Source: Bettongia penicillata ogilbyi
Lineage: Eukaryota; Chordata; Mammalia; Diprotodontia; Potoroidae
Length of the DNA stretch: 64,000 bases
NCBI GenBank assembly: GCA_023548195.1
Contig: JAJHZJ010000696.1
Location: 1,737,843-1,801,842, forward strand
Direction: 5' to 3'
The notes beneath the pieces are model-generated. The model ran no database searches, was not told where the DNA came from, and saw only the letters and a program-made list of their open reading frames with translations. Position numbers and translations under genes: made by a program. Position 1 is the first letter of the stretch, and the number at the start of each line of letters is the position of its first letter. Of the stretch, positions 25,346-37,770 are shown in pieces.

Positions 25346-25515
25346 TGGGATCATAGATTTAAGGCTGGAAGGAACCTTCCAGGTCATCTCTTCTAGGAGA
25401 TCCTTCTTCATTTTAGAGATGAAGAAACTGACTCTTGAAGAAGCTTGTCCAAAGCAACATAGTCAATGACAAAGCTAAGATTTGGACCCAGGTCTGCCTC
25501 CATTCTTGTTCGGAA
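25346..25515 (-). repeat. MIR-like SINE
   Basis: GGGATCATAGATTTAAGGCT, GATGAAGAAACTGACTCTTG and GATTTGGACCCAGGTCTGCC. Confidence 0.75.
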
Positions 25516-25619
25516 GTAGAGAGGCTATTCACTTTTGGCATCTGATAGTTTGAGAGGAGACAATGTGCCTGAGGATTAAAGGGAAAGGACTTTGGAGGAA
25601 GGCTTGTTCCTGGGATAAA

Positions 25620-25805
25620 AGGGGCAAGAGCACGCAGGAGAAGGAGTAAGGATTGGGAACCTGTGTTTGAATTCTGATACTTCTACCTTTCCTGTGTGAC
25701 TCTGGGCCAGTTGATTACACTTTCTATACCTCAGTTTCCTTGTCTGGAAAATGAATAGGTTGAACTAGCTGGCCTCTGAGACCTGTCCCAGCTCTAAGTC
25801 TAGGT
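25620..25805 (+). repeat. MIR
   Basis: CCTGTGTGACTCTGGGCCAG, CCTCAGTTTCCTTGTCTGGA and GACCTGTCCCAGCTCTAAG. Confidence 0.75.
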
Positions 25806-26159
25806 TCTATATGATGTGCTTTTCTCCTTCCTCTTTTGCTGTTTTGAGCCAAGATTCCTCTTGGAGTGTGAAAAGAGACAGAATTGAAGGGAAGTGGGGT
25901 GAGATCCATTTGGGCTGTAGGGATAAGCAGTCTTCTAAAGGTGACAGTATCCAAGGGAGCAGACTGGGGTTTGGACACTGACAAAGCCAGCACTTTCACG
26001 CAGGACTCAGATGGTACATGAATGATATTAGACACTGCAGAGGATGCTTGAATCAAAGGGACTTAAGAAATGTCCTGATTTTAGGAATATGAGATCCTTA
26101 CACATTTTCTGTTTGAATAGTCCCTTCCAAAAGGCAGCTGGGGACCTGAAGTGGGGAGG

Positions 26160-26390
26160 GTAGCAGATACATTATCTGACTTGAAATCAGGAAGAATTGG
26201 GTTTGAATTCTACTTCTGGTACTTACTAGCTGTGTGACCCTGGGAAAGTTACTTAAACTATCTGTTCTTAAGTTTCCTCATCTACAAAATGGTGATAAAT
26301 ATTGAAAGTACTTCCTGGGATTGTTGTAAGGTGATTAGACAATATATGTAAAGTACAAAATTCATTTCATTATTATTAAAATACCTCTAT
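26160..26390 (+). repeat. MIR-tailed SINE
   Basis: TGTGTGACCCTGGGAAAGTT, GTTTCCTCATCTACAAAATG and a GATTGTTGTAAGG tail. Confidence 0.8.
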
Positions 26391-26479
26391 TCCTTCCACA
26401 CTAAATAGTAAGAATCATGTGCTTTAAAAGAGTGAAGAGCCTTAGAGATTAGATCTACTTATTCATTTAGTTTTTTAAA

Positions 26480-26776
26480 TGAAATTTTATTTATTTTCAA
26501 ACAAAGATAAACCTTCTCTACCTCCCACTTCCCTTCCCTCCCCACCACCACCTTGAAAAAGAGATAACAAAACCCCTCCTACAAGCATGTATAGTCAAAT
26601 AAAACAAAACTTTCATTGCTGACGTCTAAAACATATGTGTCTCCATCTGAACTGTCTGGGAGGTGAGCAGCAAGTTTCATCACAAGTCCTCAGGAGTTGT
26701 GGTCGATTATTGTGTTATCAGAGTTATATACCCAAGCACACACACATGCATGTACACAAAGTTTTAACGTATATGA

Positions 26777-26810
<34 letters not shown>

Positions 26811-29260
26811 CTCTATCTATACACAGAATATAATACAATATATGGTACCCAGTTTTAATGTATGTTATATGTGTATACACCTATTTTATATTTATGTATA
26901 TGTGTGTATGTATGTATGTATGTATACACATACATATCAGTCAAGTTCCACCTTTTCATACTCTCCCCACCCTCAATTGAGACACAAGAAAAATGAAAAC
27001 CATTGTATATGCAGATGGTCAATCAAAACAAATTTGTACTTTGGCCATATCCTATAAAAACAGTTGTTTAATTCTGCATTGAGTCTTCACCTTTCAATCT
27101 GGAATTGGGTAGCATGTTTCATCATTAGTCCTATGAAATCCTTATTGGTCATTAGAATGACGAGTTCAGTATAATAGTATTCTACCACATCCAACCTATT
27201 CATCCATTACTTAATTTATGGTCACGCCCCTCACGTCCCATTATTTGCCACATAAAAAAAAAGCATTTTCATACATCCTTAGAGTTTATTTCACCTAGGA
27301 CTAATCCTTCCCTTGATCTACCCTCCATTTAGTTTTCCTTTCCAATTTCTTTTTCCCCCTTGTCTTATTATTGAGAGAAACGTATTTCCATACCCAACTC
27401 TGTGTGAATGTATCATTCCTTCTTTCAACCATTTCAGATGAGAATGAGCTTCAAGGATCAGCTGGATGCTTCTACCACCTCCTCCTTGTGTGTTGTGTAT
27501 AGATGTCTATTTATGCACTCTCATTATGTGGGTTAATTTTCCCTATTTTTCTTTTTCCATCCTCTCCAGCATATTCCTCCTCTCATTCCATCCTTTTTTA
27601 AAGAACATCAAAATATAACAGAATCACTCCCAAGCCTTGTTTAATTGAACTTCTTCTGAACCGTGATGATGACAGAGATCAGAGGGAACATGTATGTCAT
27701 CTCCCATATTTGTATGTAAACCATTTAACTTTGTTTAGACTTTTTGTGTTTCTCTGTATTTCTGTCTGTACTTCAAAGTTTCTCTACTGTTCTGGTCTTT
27801 TCATGCTTGGAAGTTTTCTATTTCATTAAAAATCCATTGCCCCCTGTAGCGTTGTACTCAACTTTACTGGGTAACTTATTTTGAGCTATAAGCCCCTATC
27901 CTTTGTCTGTTGGAATATCATATTCCAAGTTCTCTGATCCTTTTTAGTGGTGGCTACTAAATCCTGTGTGATAATGGCTATGACTCCTCAGTTCTTGAAT
28001 TCTTTCTTTCTGGCTCCTTATAGTATTTATCCTTGTCCTGCAAGTTCTGGATTTTAACTATTTGATTTTGGGGGTTTATTTCTTAAGGTGATTAGCAAAT
28101 TCTTTCCATTTCCATTTTCCCCTGTTTCCAGGAGATCTGAGCAGTTTTCTTTTAAGAATTCTTGAAATAGGATATCTAGGCTCTTTTTTGGTCATGCCAT
28201 TCAGATAGTTAAATGATTTTTTTAAACTTTTCCTCTTCAATCTGTTTTAGAATCAGTTATTTTCGCTATGATATATCTTATATTTTCTCCTAGCTTTTCG
28301 GCCATTTAACTTTATTTTAATATATCTTATTACTTAATGAAGTGATTGGCTTCTATTTGATTCATTCACATTTTCCAAGAGTTTGTTGTTTGGGCAAGGT
28401 TTTGTAGCTCTTGTGTCAAGCATCTTTTTCAGGAATTCTAGTTGAGTTTGTGCTTAACCTCTGTTTTCCTCAGAGGCAATGTTTGTAGATGTTTTGGAAT
28501 CATTCTCTTTTGTGGTTCTGTCTTGAGCATCCTTCATGTATAGTGGGATTATTTTTCTGTTTAACTTTTCTTCCAAGCAGCCCACTATCCTGATTTTGGA
28601 CTTGATGTTGGGCTCTGCAGCACTTCTGGAAGGAACGTCTGGGCTGGTGCTGTTAATGATTTCTTTGGATGTTGAATATTATTATTCCAGGATCTCAGGA
28701 CCTGCAAACTTTGAATGTTTCCAGAGGGGTCTAATACAGGGCAAAATCTGATGACTAAACAATTACCACCACCACCACCATCCCCTTCCAGCTCTGTAAA
28801 TTTCTTATCTGGATTTGAGTCTGAGTAAGAGTAGAATGGTGCTAGATACCTCACCTATCAGCCAACTGAAAAGCACTGTTTTGTCAGAGTGGTAGAATTA
28901 TAGGTTACCTGTCAGCCAGGAATTCCTGCCCCAATGATTCCTCTGTAGGCTGGGCTGGATGTTGGAAGTGAGACCCCGCTTCATGTCTGAGGTCTGAGCC
29001 ACACCACTGTTGCTGGCTTCTGGATTTCCTTCATTCTCTGTATACCACCCAGGGCATCCTTACCACTGCCATACACAGGGCCCCTGCTCACTGTGCCCTG
29101 GATCTTTGACTTTGGGTGTCGGTCTGGCCGTGCAATAGTACAGGTGTGAGGCCACCTCTTGACCTGATACACAATCTATTCCTGGGCACTAGACAATATA
29201 CTCCTGGCCCAGCCTGTCCCTAGTGTCCCAAGACCTCCCTGTATATCTCCCTATGCTGGA
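26480..29260 (-). repeat. L1-family LINE lacking ORF2 (HAL1-like)
   Basis: Read on the minus strand, the element runs from a 5' UTR (about 29260-28520) through an ORF1 region (about 28500-27750) directly into a 3' end (about 27700-26480). On the plus strand the ORF1 block shows TGATCCTTTTTAGTGGTGGC, TAAATCCTGTGTGATAATGG, CAGTTTTCTTTTAAGAATTC and GATATCTAGGCTCTTTTTT, matching marsupial L1 ORF1 read backwards. No reverse-transcriptase or endonuclease sequence lies between ORF1 and the 3' end, which is the layout of half-L1 (HAL1) elements. All frames are broken. A (CTAT)n tract interrupts the 3' end. Confidence 0.6.
26776..26925 (+). repeat. (CTAT)n and (TATG)n microsatellites
   Basis: CTAT units at 26776-26821 and TATG units at 26900-26925, separated by about 80 nt of AT-rich sequence inside the minus-strand LINE. 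Confidence 0.95.
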
Positions 29261-29385
29261 ACTGAGATCCAGAGAGGTGTTAGGATCTGCCCGGGACCAT
29301 ACACATAGCAAGTAGCAAAGTCAGCCTTCTAGCCTGGGTCACTGGATTCCAAAGTCAGTGTTCTTTCCATTGCACCATGACACCT
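29256..29385 (-). repeat. MIR fragment
   Basis: ACTGAGATCCAGAGAGGTG, then a reversed tRNA-like head TTCTTTCCATTGCACCATGA. Confidence 0.6.
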
Positions 29386-29559
29386 ACATGCAAGGGGCAC
29401 CTAAGACATGAGAGGAATGCAGAAAGGGAAGTAGAATGACAGAAACAAACAATCTTTTTCAAAATTTTGCCCAATACTTCTCCCCTCTCCTATGTCACAG
29501 AAACCTCTGATCCATAGACTTAAAATTCAGTCCAGGGACATGTGGTTTGCAACTGGAAT

Positions 29560-29700
29560 AGGACTTAGAGATCTATTTTCTAGAAGAAATCTAGTGTAAG
29601 TGATTTTATCTAAAGTCACACAGATGGCAGAGCTGGGGCTATAACCCTGATCATGTTGGTTCCAAATTAGGTGCTCTGTCCATCGTAAGTACCACACTGC
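29560..29700 (-). repeat. MIR fragment
   Basis: AAGTCACACAGATGGCAGAG and GGTGCTCTGTCCATCG. Confidence 0.6.
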
Positions 29701-30089
29701 TTTGTATGATTTTAAAGTGTAGACATTTAAATTACATCAAGGATTTAAACAAGAATTGGTGGGCTTGACTAGAAACCCAAACAACATTGACAGTACTATT
29801 TTTGGGGGATAATGAATCTCAAGTGCCAAGCAGTTGACTTTTCCATGATCTCTTGATACATAAACTATCAATAAATTGTAGAAGAAATTCTTGCCTGATA
29901 TAAGACATCTGACATCTTCATTCTCTAAGAAATGTTAGAATTAATAAAGTAGGGTTTTATGAGCCCTGCAAATCTACCTCCCCCTCCTCGAAAGGTGAAG
30001 TATACTTAATCATACTGAACATCCTCTCTTCAACCATCCCCTTTGGGTACAAACTGGTCTACAGTTGTCTTCTTTTTCTTATACTATTT

Positions 30090-30330
30090 CCATATCAAAT
30101 CAAGTCAAGCCTACAGGCATTAATGTACTTACCGCGTACTAAGTGCAAAAAGAAATACAGTCCTTGCCCTCAGAGAGCTTATATTCCAATGGGGAATTCT
30201 AAAGAACACATTCTAATAAATGAAGCTGAAAAGAGGTTGAAAGGAAGATATTCAGAGTCAGACATGGAGCACAGAGAGAGATCAAGGAGTGAACACAGCT
30301 AGCCCGGACATTTTCCTTAAAATGGAGATC
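30090..30330 (-). repeat. L2-type 3' end
   Basis: GCATTAATGTACTTACCGCG, then CCTTGCCCTCAGAGAGCTTA and TATTCCAATGGGG. Confidence 0.6.
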
Positions 30331-32430
30331 TGGGAGGGACAAGTACAGCCCTTTGACTGAATCCAAAATTCACAGAACAAATCCCCTTAATAAAAGAATT
30401 TATTCTGTAAACCTAGGACTCAATGAAAAGGCCATACCCGAGGACCTAGAAGGCCATATGTGGTCTTGAGGTTGTAGGTTTGCAGCCCCGGTTTAATTCC
30501 TAAAAGGGGCAGAAAAAGAACATTTGCATTAGGAAAACTAATAAATCCACTTAGAAACAATTTCTCATATAAAATGTCAAGGAGGAAAACATTGTTCTGA
30601 GGATCAGAACACTTCAACCCCCAGATAAATGTCCTTAGAAGACAGAGCAATGGGCTCCATCCGCTCACAGTCTATGACAGTTTTCAAAGTTGGCAGTTTT
30701 GTAACTGAGAGATAGTCAAAGGAATGACTTCTTGAGCTGAGCCCAGCTGCTTAAAGCATAACAGAATGAAGGGATCTAAAAGAACTCATCAAGGATGGCA
30801 GATAAGATGAGCAGCACTTTGACTGAGTGTCTTGTTGCTTGGGAGAGGAGCTGTTTTCCTCAGAACCAATTAGAAAGAGAAAGGTAGGATTGCTTTCTAG
30901 TACCATTTATAGCCAAAGAGAGGAAAAACCTCTCAGAGACTTCCCTGTTGGGTCTTTTACTGCCCTTTCTGATTTTAAAGGAAGAAACTGAAGGGGAAAG
31001 ACAGGTTTTGCATCTGCTTTGCTGTGAGAAGAGGCTTGGCTTTTCTAAGAGTTGACTGGGCAAAACAGACTCCTCCGATATTTGAAGAACTAACTGGAGA
31101 AAGTTATTGCTACCCACAGATTGAGAGGAAGAAACTCTTCAGTCTCACATCTGAAGATCTTGGCAATTCTCCAGTTTAAAAAAATTGCTTTTCATTGAAA
31201 GATCCTAATATATTTTCAACCTCATGACAAGGGTGACTTGTTAGGAGGCAGATCTATTCTTCCATGATTATGCCAATTGTAGGGTGGCAGGCCTTCTAAG
31301 AGAATGTTGAGATTCCAGAGAAAGAGGGGGCCATGCCAGCTTTGTTATTAATAGGTTTTATTAGGGTTAATCGGAGGAGTTTGCTCACAGGAGGCCAGTC
31401 TTTGGTGGCAGGAGAACAAAATGGTGGATTCTTACACTAACCTCAAGTCAGGCCAGGGATTATAATATAGAAACAGAACAAAGAGGGCATTATATCTGGT
31501 ATGACCCAGGATCATGTGCAAGTTCTCTCATAGGATATTTAGAGCTTTTTTGCTATTTACATTTACTCAAGGTAATTTGCATTAACTGGGAGATTTGAGG
31601 TCATGTTCCCAGGCTCTGGTTCCCACCATCTGTGACTGCATCCTAAAAAAAATAAATAACACCTTGATACTACTTCAGTGTCCTGGAAGTAATGGAGAAG
31701 GTGATTTGTACCACAGAATTATGAGTATCTGAAGCAGATCAAAAAGCAGGAAAGCAATTTTGCCCAGCAGGTGATATGTGGTGTAGATTATTCTCTAAGG
31801 TGACCAAGGACATGAATGTCTGCCATCCAAAATTATGAGTGGATTTTCCTACTCATGTGCCTCTCTGATAAGTTCCTCCGTGGACAATATGTGCACTGGT
31901 AGAAAAGTGTGACCCAAGTTTATGGGTAGTTATTATATTTTAGTTATTGCTGCCATTTCCTCCTATTAAGTAAATTTTATGATTATCCCTATTCTTTCTT
32001 TCTTTTGATTAAAGGTTATAATTATTCCTGCTTTTGCCTCTTAGAGAGGAAATCTTATTATTCTGACTTTTGTCATATTATTTAGTCAATATTTCATGTT
32101 TCGGAGTATGTAGTGTCATTGTGAATGATTTTGTGTAAATGGGATACACACAAATAGGGGCTCAGGAGCAAAAGTAGCAAGTCAGAGGAAATCCCCCTCC
32201 CCTCCACCAGGGTTACCTCTAACATCCTGAGAGTTTGAGCAGTGGTTGTGTGTCAGTGATGTGACCAGCCAGCATTCTGAAAACCTCCCAGTTCTGCCAA
32301 CATGAATGCAAAAAGGAGTGAGTGAATTAGCACAAAAAGAGAAAAAGGAGGAGTAGGTACCAGGAAATGGTGGGAGGTCACATCAGCACCTTCTACTGCC
32401 TGAGTGGGTGAGCTGGTGCTATGCCTGAGC
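30331..32430. other. Intergenic DNA, unclassified
   Basis: No coding frame I can support. The stretch 31340-31640 (TTATTAATAGGTTTTATTAG onward) has the feel of an old mobile-element flank but I cannot assign it. Confidence 0.35.
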
Positions 32431-32436
32431 AATAGA

Positions 32437-32520
32437 TCTAGAGTTGGAATGTACCTTAAAGGTTATATAATCCAACTCTCTCGTTTGATAGATGAGAAGA
32501 CTGAGGCTTGGGGAGCTTAA
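32437..32520 (-). repeat. MIR-like fragment
   Basis: TCTAGAGTTGGAATGTACCT and GATGAGAAGACTGAGGCTTG. Confidence 0.7.
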
Positions 32521-32919
32521 GGTTTCAATTTGTTGTTGCAGTCCCCCAGCACCGAAATGGAATGTTGATCAAAAGTTCCAGAGGTTATCCCTATGTAATA
32601 CAAACTGTCATCAATCCAGCATGTACAGCAGCAGGGGGGCATATATAGTCTTGGGTCCTATTAAACCCTTTTCCCCTCACTTTACTATATCTCTTCCCTT
32701 TTGCTCTGGGACCAAAGTCTATTGGATTTCTCCAAAGGGAAGTGGCCATTGTTTGTTACTGAAATCCCCTCAAAGGCAAAAAGGGGGTAAGTGAACCTCG
32801 TGAGCTCAATTACTACTGTTCTCCCCCTCCCCCTCATTCCTTTAAAGATATCATTTGCATAGGCATACACCACCTGGGTATATACTTCTCTTGCTGGGTG
32901 GAGAGCATAACAATGCCCA

Positions 32920-33005
32920 GTTCAATTCAATAAGCATTAAGTGCCAGACACTGTCCTAAGTGCTGGAGATATAAATAAGACAAGAAGGAGTGAACCTGCT
33001 CATGA
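32920..33005 (-). repeat. L2-type 3' end fragment
   Basis: AGTGCCAGACACTGTCCTAA and GTGCTGGAGATATAAATAAG. Confidence 0.65.
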
Positions 33006-33411
33006 GTGAACCCAACACACAAAGCCATGTTGGGCGACGAGGAACCAAGAGGTACCCGATGTGGGAGCAGCGTAACTGATGGAAATTGGAGAGTTATCTG
33101 AAAAGTTCTGAACTCTCAATAAAGGTAGGCTTTGGGAGGAGTTAATTGCTCCATCCTCCAGCCTAGCAGACCTAGGTGAGAGACAGCTGAGGGAGCAGAG
33201 AAGGTGCTAACTACCCAAAAACAAAGTCAATCAGCACGTGGTGATGAGATTTCAGATGATCCGCTTCTCCTCTGAGGATAAGCTCCGTGTTCCCTGGAGT
33301 CAGAACCAAGCCGAGAAGCCATGGGCCTGTAACTCAGAGAAACCTGTAATTCAGAGACAGTTACTGTCAAAGGGTGGCTGTTGAACTCAAATTTATGTAG
33401 ACCTCTCTAGC

Positions 33412-33708
33412 GCACACATGCACACACACGTACACACACATGCACACATAGACACACACGCACACATAGACACACACATACACACATGCACACATAGACA
33501 CATGCACACACATACACACACACGCACACATAGACACACACATGCACACACATGCACGCATAGACACGCACACATGCACACATACACACATGCACGCATA
33601 GACACACGCACACACATACACACATGCACACATAGACACACACATACACACACATGCACACATAGACACACACACGCACGCACACATACACGTGCGCACA
33701 CGCACATT
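33412..33708 (+). repeat. CA-type minisatellite with CATAGACA variants
   Basis: About 300 nt of CACACATGCACACATAGACA-like units of variable length. Cys/Val and His/Thr frames over it are artefacts. Confidence 0.96.
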
Positions 33709-34184
33709 TTATGGTTAAAGACACTGAGGCCCAGTAAAGTTAGAGAGGAGTCAGCATTCCCCTTACTCCCCTCCTGAATTCCAGGTCCACCCTCGGTCAC
33801 CATTCCATAGCAAGGCTTTCTCCTTTGCAGCTCATTTCATGTACATATTTCATTCCTTTCTAGTTCTTCTCCCTCCAAAATCTCTCTAGCTCTTAATCCA
33901 GCCTTTATTTCTTTGTTTCGGTCTCACTGTTATCCTTGTCACATCCATGTCTCTCCTTGGACAAGGGTTTGGTCCCATCTCCTCCTCCCTCTTTCAGGTG
34001 TTGGCCCTAAAGAGCATTTCCTCTCTCTCTAATCCTGGATCATCCTGTCTTCTGGCTTCTTCCTCATTCTATACAAACATGCACTTTTCCTTCCTTTGAC
34101 TTTGCACACTTTTAAGCAAATGTAGCCTATCTCTCCTTCCATTCACTTGCTAACCAAATTTTCAAAGTTCTAATTCAAATTGTT

Positions 34185-34433
34185 GCTATTAAGTTTTTTT
34201 CATTCATGTCCCAACTCTTTGTGGTTCCTTATGGGGTTTTCTTGGCAGAGATACTGCCATTGGAGTGGTTTGCCATTTCCTTCTCCAGCTTATTTTACAG
34301 ATGAGGAAACTGAGACAGAATGAAATGACTTGCCCAGGGTCTGAGTGTCTGAGATCAGATTTGAACTCGGAAATATGAGCCTTCCTTACTCCAGGCCCAG
34401 CACTCTATGCACTATGATGCCACCTACTGTGCC
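34185..34433 (-). repeat. tRNA-headed SINE, near full length
   Basis: Tail TGGGGTTTTCTTGGCAGAGA, GGTTTGCCATTTCCTTCTCC, reversed core ACTTGCCCAGGGTCTGAG, and head ATGCCACCTACTGTGCC. Confidence 0.9.
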
Positions 34434-34560
34434 CCATTAATGCAAATATCTTGTCAGATGGGAAAACTGAGGTTAAGTGACTTACTTGCCAAGTGTCACA
34501 GCTAAGAAGCCTACAGAAGAATTTTGAATTCAGGACCTCTGACTCCATTTCAGAATTATT
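34434..34560 (-). repeat. MIR fragment
   Basis: GGGAAAACTGAGGTTAAGTG and AAGTGTCACAGCTAAGAAG. It abuts the preceding SINE head. Confidence 0.6.
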
Positions 34561-34889
34561 TCCTATCCTCCAAATGTAATCAGCCAAGGTGACCTGGAAT
34601 TTCAATAGCACTGCCTGCTGTCTAGGAGTTCTGTGAACATCAATGAGAAACTGTAACGTTGTTCTTTATTTCCTGTGTTGTGCAGCACTTTGAATGATCC
34701 CAAGCTGTTCCCAGCCAGAAAAGCTGAACTTTTTAATATCCAAAGTCCCCCAGTCATGCTCTGCCTGTGAATCATGGAGTCCCACAATTTCAGAAAAAAT
34801 GTCACCCTAAGGGCACAGACTTTAGTTGTGCTAAGAAGGATGCTGTGTGTTTCAAATATAACTTAGGTGAGAGAAAGGGACATACAGGA

Positions 34890-36420
34890 TAACCTGACTT
34901 CCAGCCTCATCATTCTACCATAACGACTCTCTCCAAAATTACTAGTGAACTCTTAACTGCCAAATTCAATGGCTTTTCCTCAATTCCCACCCTCCTTATC
35001 CCCTTTGTAGCCATGGCTGATCATCCTTTCCTCCCTGATACTCTCTTGTCTAAGTTTTCAGAATGCAGCGTATTTACTTATCTGACCACTCCTTCTCAGT
35101 CTCCTTCAAGCAATCTCCCGCAGGTCATACCTATTAAGTGTGAGCTCTGTCCTCTACCCTCTTTTCTTCTCCCTCAACACTACTTCACTTGGTGATCTAA
35201 CTATCATCTCTATGCCAGTGGTTCACAAATTATATAGCCCTAACCTCTCTGCTGACATTCAATCTAGCATCTTCAGGTGCTTATCAGACATCTCCATCTG
35301 GATGTCCAATAGGAATATTCAACTCAACATGGTACCAAACAGAACTCATGTATATCACCCCAAAGTCCTTCCCCTTCCAAACCTCCCTCTTTCTATCAAA
35401 GGCACCACCATCCTCTCAGTAACCTAGGTTCACAACCTAGTCATCTTTGGCTCCTCACTCCCACACCCAACATCCAATTCATTGATAAGGCCTTTGGATT
35501 TCACCTTTGCCGTATCTCTTGAATATGCTCCTTTGTCTCCTCTGATGATGCCACCACCCTGTGCAGGCCCTCATCTCTGTTTGCTTGGCCTATTGCAATA
35601 ACTTGTTCATTGGTTGACCTGCCACAAACATTCACCCTAAAAATAAATGACCAAAGGTTATACACTAACCTCTGTTAACTCTGAAAAAGTATACCAAGTA
35701 GCTCACAGAAGTAATCACTACAACTGTTAACTCTGAAAAATGAAATGAAATGAAATGAAATAAAATAAAACCAAAGAGCTAACAGTGGTTATAAGTAAAA
35801 AGCTGTATTTCATTGGAAGAGAGAAATTAGACATGCATGCCAGGGCCTTCTCTAGGAGGGGACCTGCTTTATCAAGGCCAAGCCTTGATACATATAGCAG
35901 TGGCTACATACATACATATACAGTGGGCTGTAGCTGTGACAGTGAAAGGTAACAGCAGAATTGAGACAGATTTGATTCATAGTAGGGCTTCATGACTGGA
36001 ACATGGTTCCTACAGGTGCCTATCCCAGCTCAGGGACCACCTGGGGCTGGTGTGAAACAGTTCTGGGATTTAGCTACAGCTGATTTTATCCAGAGGGTGA
36101 CTGCAAAGGATTGCTGTTCTGCCAAGCTCAAGGCACAGCCTATTTTCATGGTCTTAGTTCTGGAAAACAGGGTGTTTCCTAATAGTAAAAAGAGAGGAGT
36201 GAAAAGAGGTGGGTGATCTTGGCATGGGGATCCTGACCAGCTGCCTCAGTGATTGACCAAAAAGGTCTGACCACATCACCCCTCCTACTCAAGAACTTAA
36301 GTGGCTCCCTATCACTTTGAGAATCAAATAAAATATCCTTGGGTTGGTGTCCAGAGTCCTTCATAAACTACCCCTCCCCTTTCCAGTCTTTTATATCTGA
36401 CAACCCCACTTCCATCATGT
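34890..36420 (+). pseudogene. L2/CR1-clade LINE relic with RT fragment, split by insertion
   Basis: The frame at 35140-35427 reads SPNLSADIQSSIFRCLSDIS, then IWMSNRNIQLNM and LPNLPLSIKGTTILSVT, the same reverse-transcriptase C-terminal region as the relic at 9475-9861 but on the plus strand. After a foreign block of about 590 nt (about 35630-36215), coding-like sequence resumes with GTCTGACCACATCACCCCTC, encoding the L2-clade RSDHITPLL motif. Frames are broken by stops and shifts. Confidence 0.75.
35630..36215. mobile_element. Unclassified insertion inside L2 relic
   Basis: Lies between two collinear pieces of the L2 coding region that should be less than 100 nt apart. Contains a 17-nt direct repeat (CTGTTAACTCTGAAAAA at 35672 and 35724) and a (GAAAT)n tract at about 35740-35770. 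No ends or coding region identify a class; a solo LTR is one option. Confidence 0.4.
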
Positions 36421-36427
36421 ACTCTTT

Positions 36428-36560
36428 TGAGGGAGACAGAGGTTAAGTGACTTTCCTAGAGCCACAGAGAAAGTCTAAGTAAGGGAGTATCTGAGGCTGG
36501 ATTTGAACTCAGGTCTTTCTGACTCCCGATCCAGCGCTCTATTCACTGCATCACCGTGGT
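36428..36560 (-). repeat. MIR-tailed SINE fragment
   Basis: GGATTTGAACTCAGGTCTTT and GCGCTCTATTCACTGCATCA. Confidence 0.8.
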
Positions 36561-36849
36561 TTATTTTGTTTTTGTTTTGTTTTTAGAAATCGACAGAACT
36601 AAATTCAGCAAAAAATTGTCATTTTATGATCGTCATTTATTATTTTGGAAAGCAGAATGCCATGGAATTAGAAAGTAGATTTCAGGGCTAGGAAGATGGA
36701 TTCGAGTCCCACCTATGATGTGTTCTGACTTTTAGGCTGCAGAGTAGATGTTGGCCGGGTCTATAGGAGTTTCCTAATCTGGGAACTCCTCATATCATTT
36801 AAGCCATAGGTCCACTTCCCTATCCTCATGTGCAAAACTCAATGTTTTG

Positions 36850-37045
36850 GGATTAAAGACAAAAATGAATCAGGTCCTACCCTTGAGCATTTTACATTCT
36901 GTCAGGTAGGAGAGGAGGAGATGACATATAGATAAGCAAATTCAAAATAACTTTAAGAACTGGAAGGATATTAACAACTGCAAGGCTCAAGGAAGACCTT
37001 GGAAGGAAGAGTTGAGGATAGGGATGGGGGTGAGGCAGAGCTTCA
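36850..37045 (-). repeat. L2-type 3' end fragment
   Basis: TCAGGTCCTACCCTTGAGCA and CATTTTACATTCTGTC, diverged. Confidence 0.5.
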
Positions 37046-37309
37046 AACCCCACTAAGAAAAGAAACCAGTCTGATTAGATATACTGCTGAAATGAAGACC
37101 TTATTTTAGCTCTCATTAGAGCATATCAGGTATTCTTGTGAAAATAACTGTCCTTTCAATTTATAACTTGGAGGAAGTCTATTCAGAACAAATTTTCCCC
37201 TGTTGAAGTCATTGGGGAGGTGGCCGTTGTGGATTTTAAAAATAGGTTATTTTAAAATTATGTTCCAGATAGAGTTCTTAGGATTCGATTAAAAGTATGT
37301 AGATAGCAA

Positions 37310-37490
37310 GGAAGGGTCATAGGGTGAGGCAGACACAAGAACTGGACTTCACTGTTGCTTCTGCTACCTATGACCTAGATGACCTTGGACAGGTCTCTCC
37401 ATGGGCTTCTATTTCTAAACCTTAAAAGGAGAGAATTGAACTATAATCCTGTGGGATTCTTCTAGCAGGAAATCCTATGATCCTTATGAT
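37310..37490 (+). repeat. MIR
   Basis: ATGACCTTGGACAGGTCTCT and a diverged 3' part. Confidence 0.6.
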
Positions 37491-37589
37491 TTATGTGGCC
37501 CTTATGTGGAAAGGGGATTGGACTTGCAAACAGGCTGTTCCCAATTGACTCAGTTTCTTCATCTGTAAAAGAAAGATAAGATTCTTGGA

Positions 37590-37770
37590 GGATTTTTCTA
37601 GTCAGTCAGTCAGCAAACACTAAGTGTCAGGAACTGTCCTAAGAGCAGAGGATATAAAGGAAGGGCTCCCAGGCTAACAGAAATTAGACTCAAATGAGAT
37701 AATACATGGAAAACATTTTGTACATCTTAAAGAGTTATGCAATGTTAGCTATTGTTAATAAATAACACTA
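37590..37770. repeat. L2 end (-) and MIR tail (+) fragments
   Basis: AAGTGTCAGGAACTGTCCTA (L2 end) followed by ACTCAAATGAGATAATACAT and AATGTTAGCTATTGTTAAT (MIR tail). Confidence 0.5.

Noticed and set aside
33367..33803. Cys/Val-rich and His/Thr-rich frames over the CA minisatellite
   Set aside because: Dinucleotide-repeat artefact present in several frames and both strands.
35630..36215. Endogenous retrovirus
   Set aside because: No gag, pol or env-like coding sequence and no confirmed LTR ends; kept only as an unclassified insertion.
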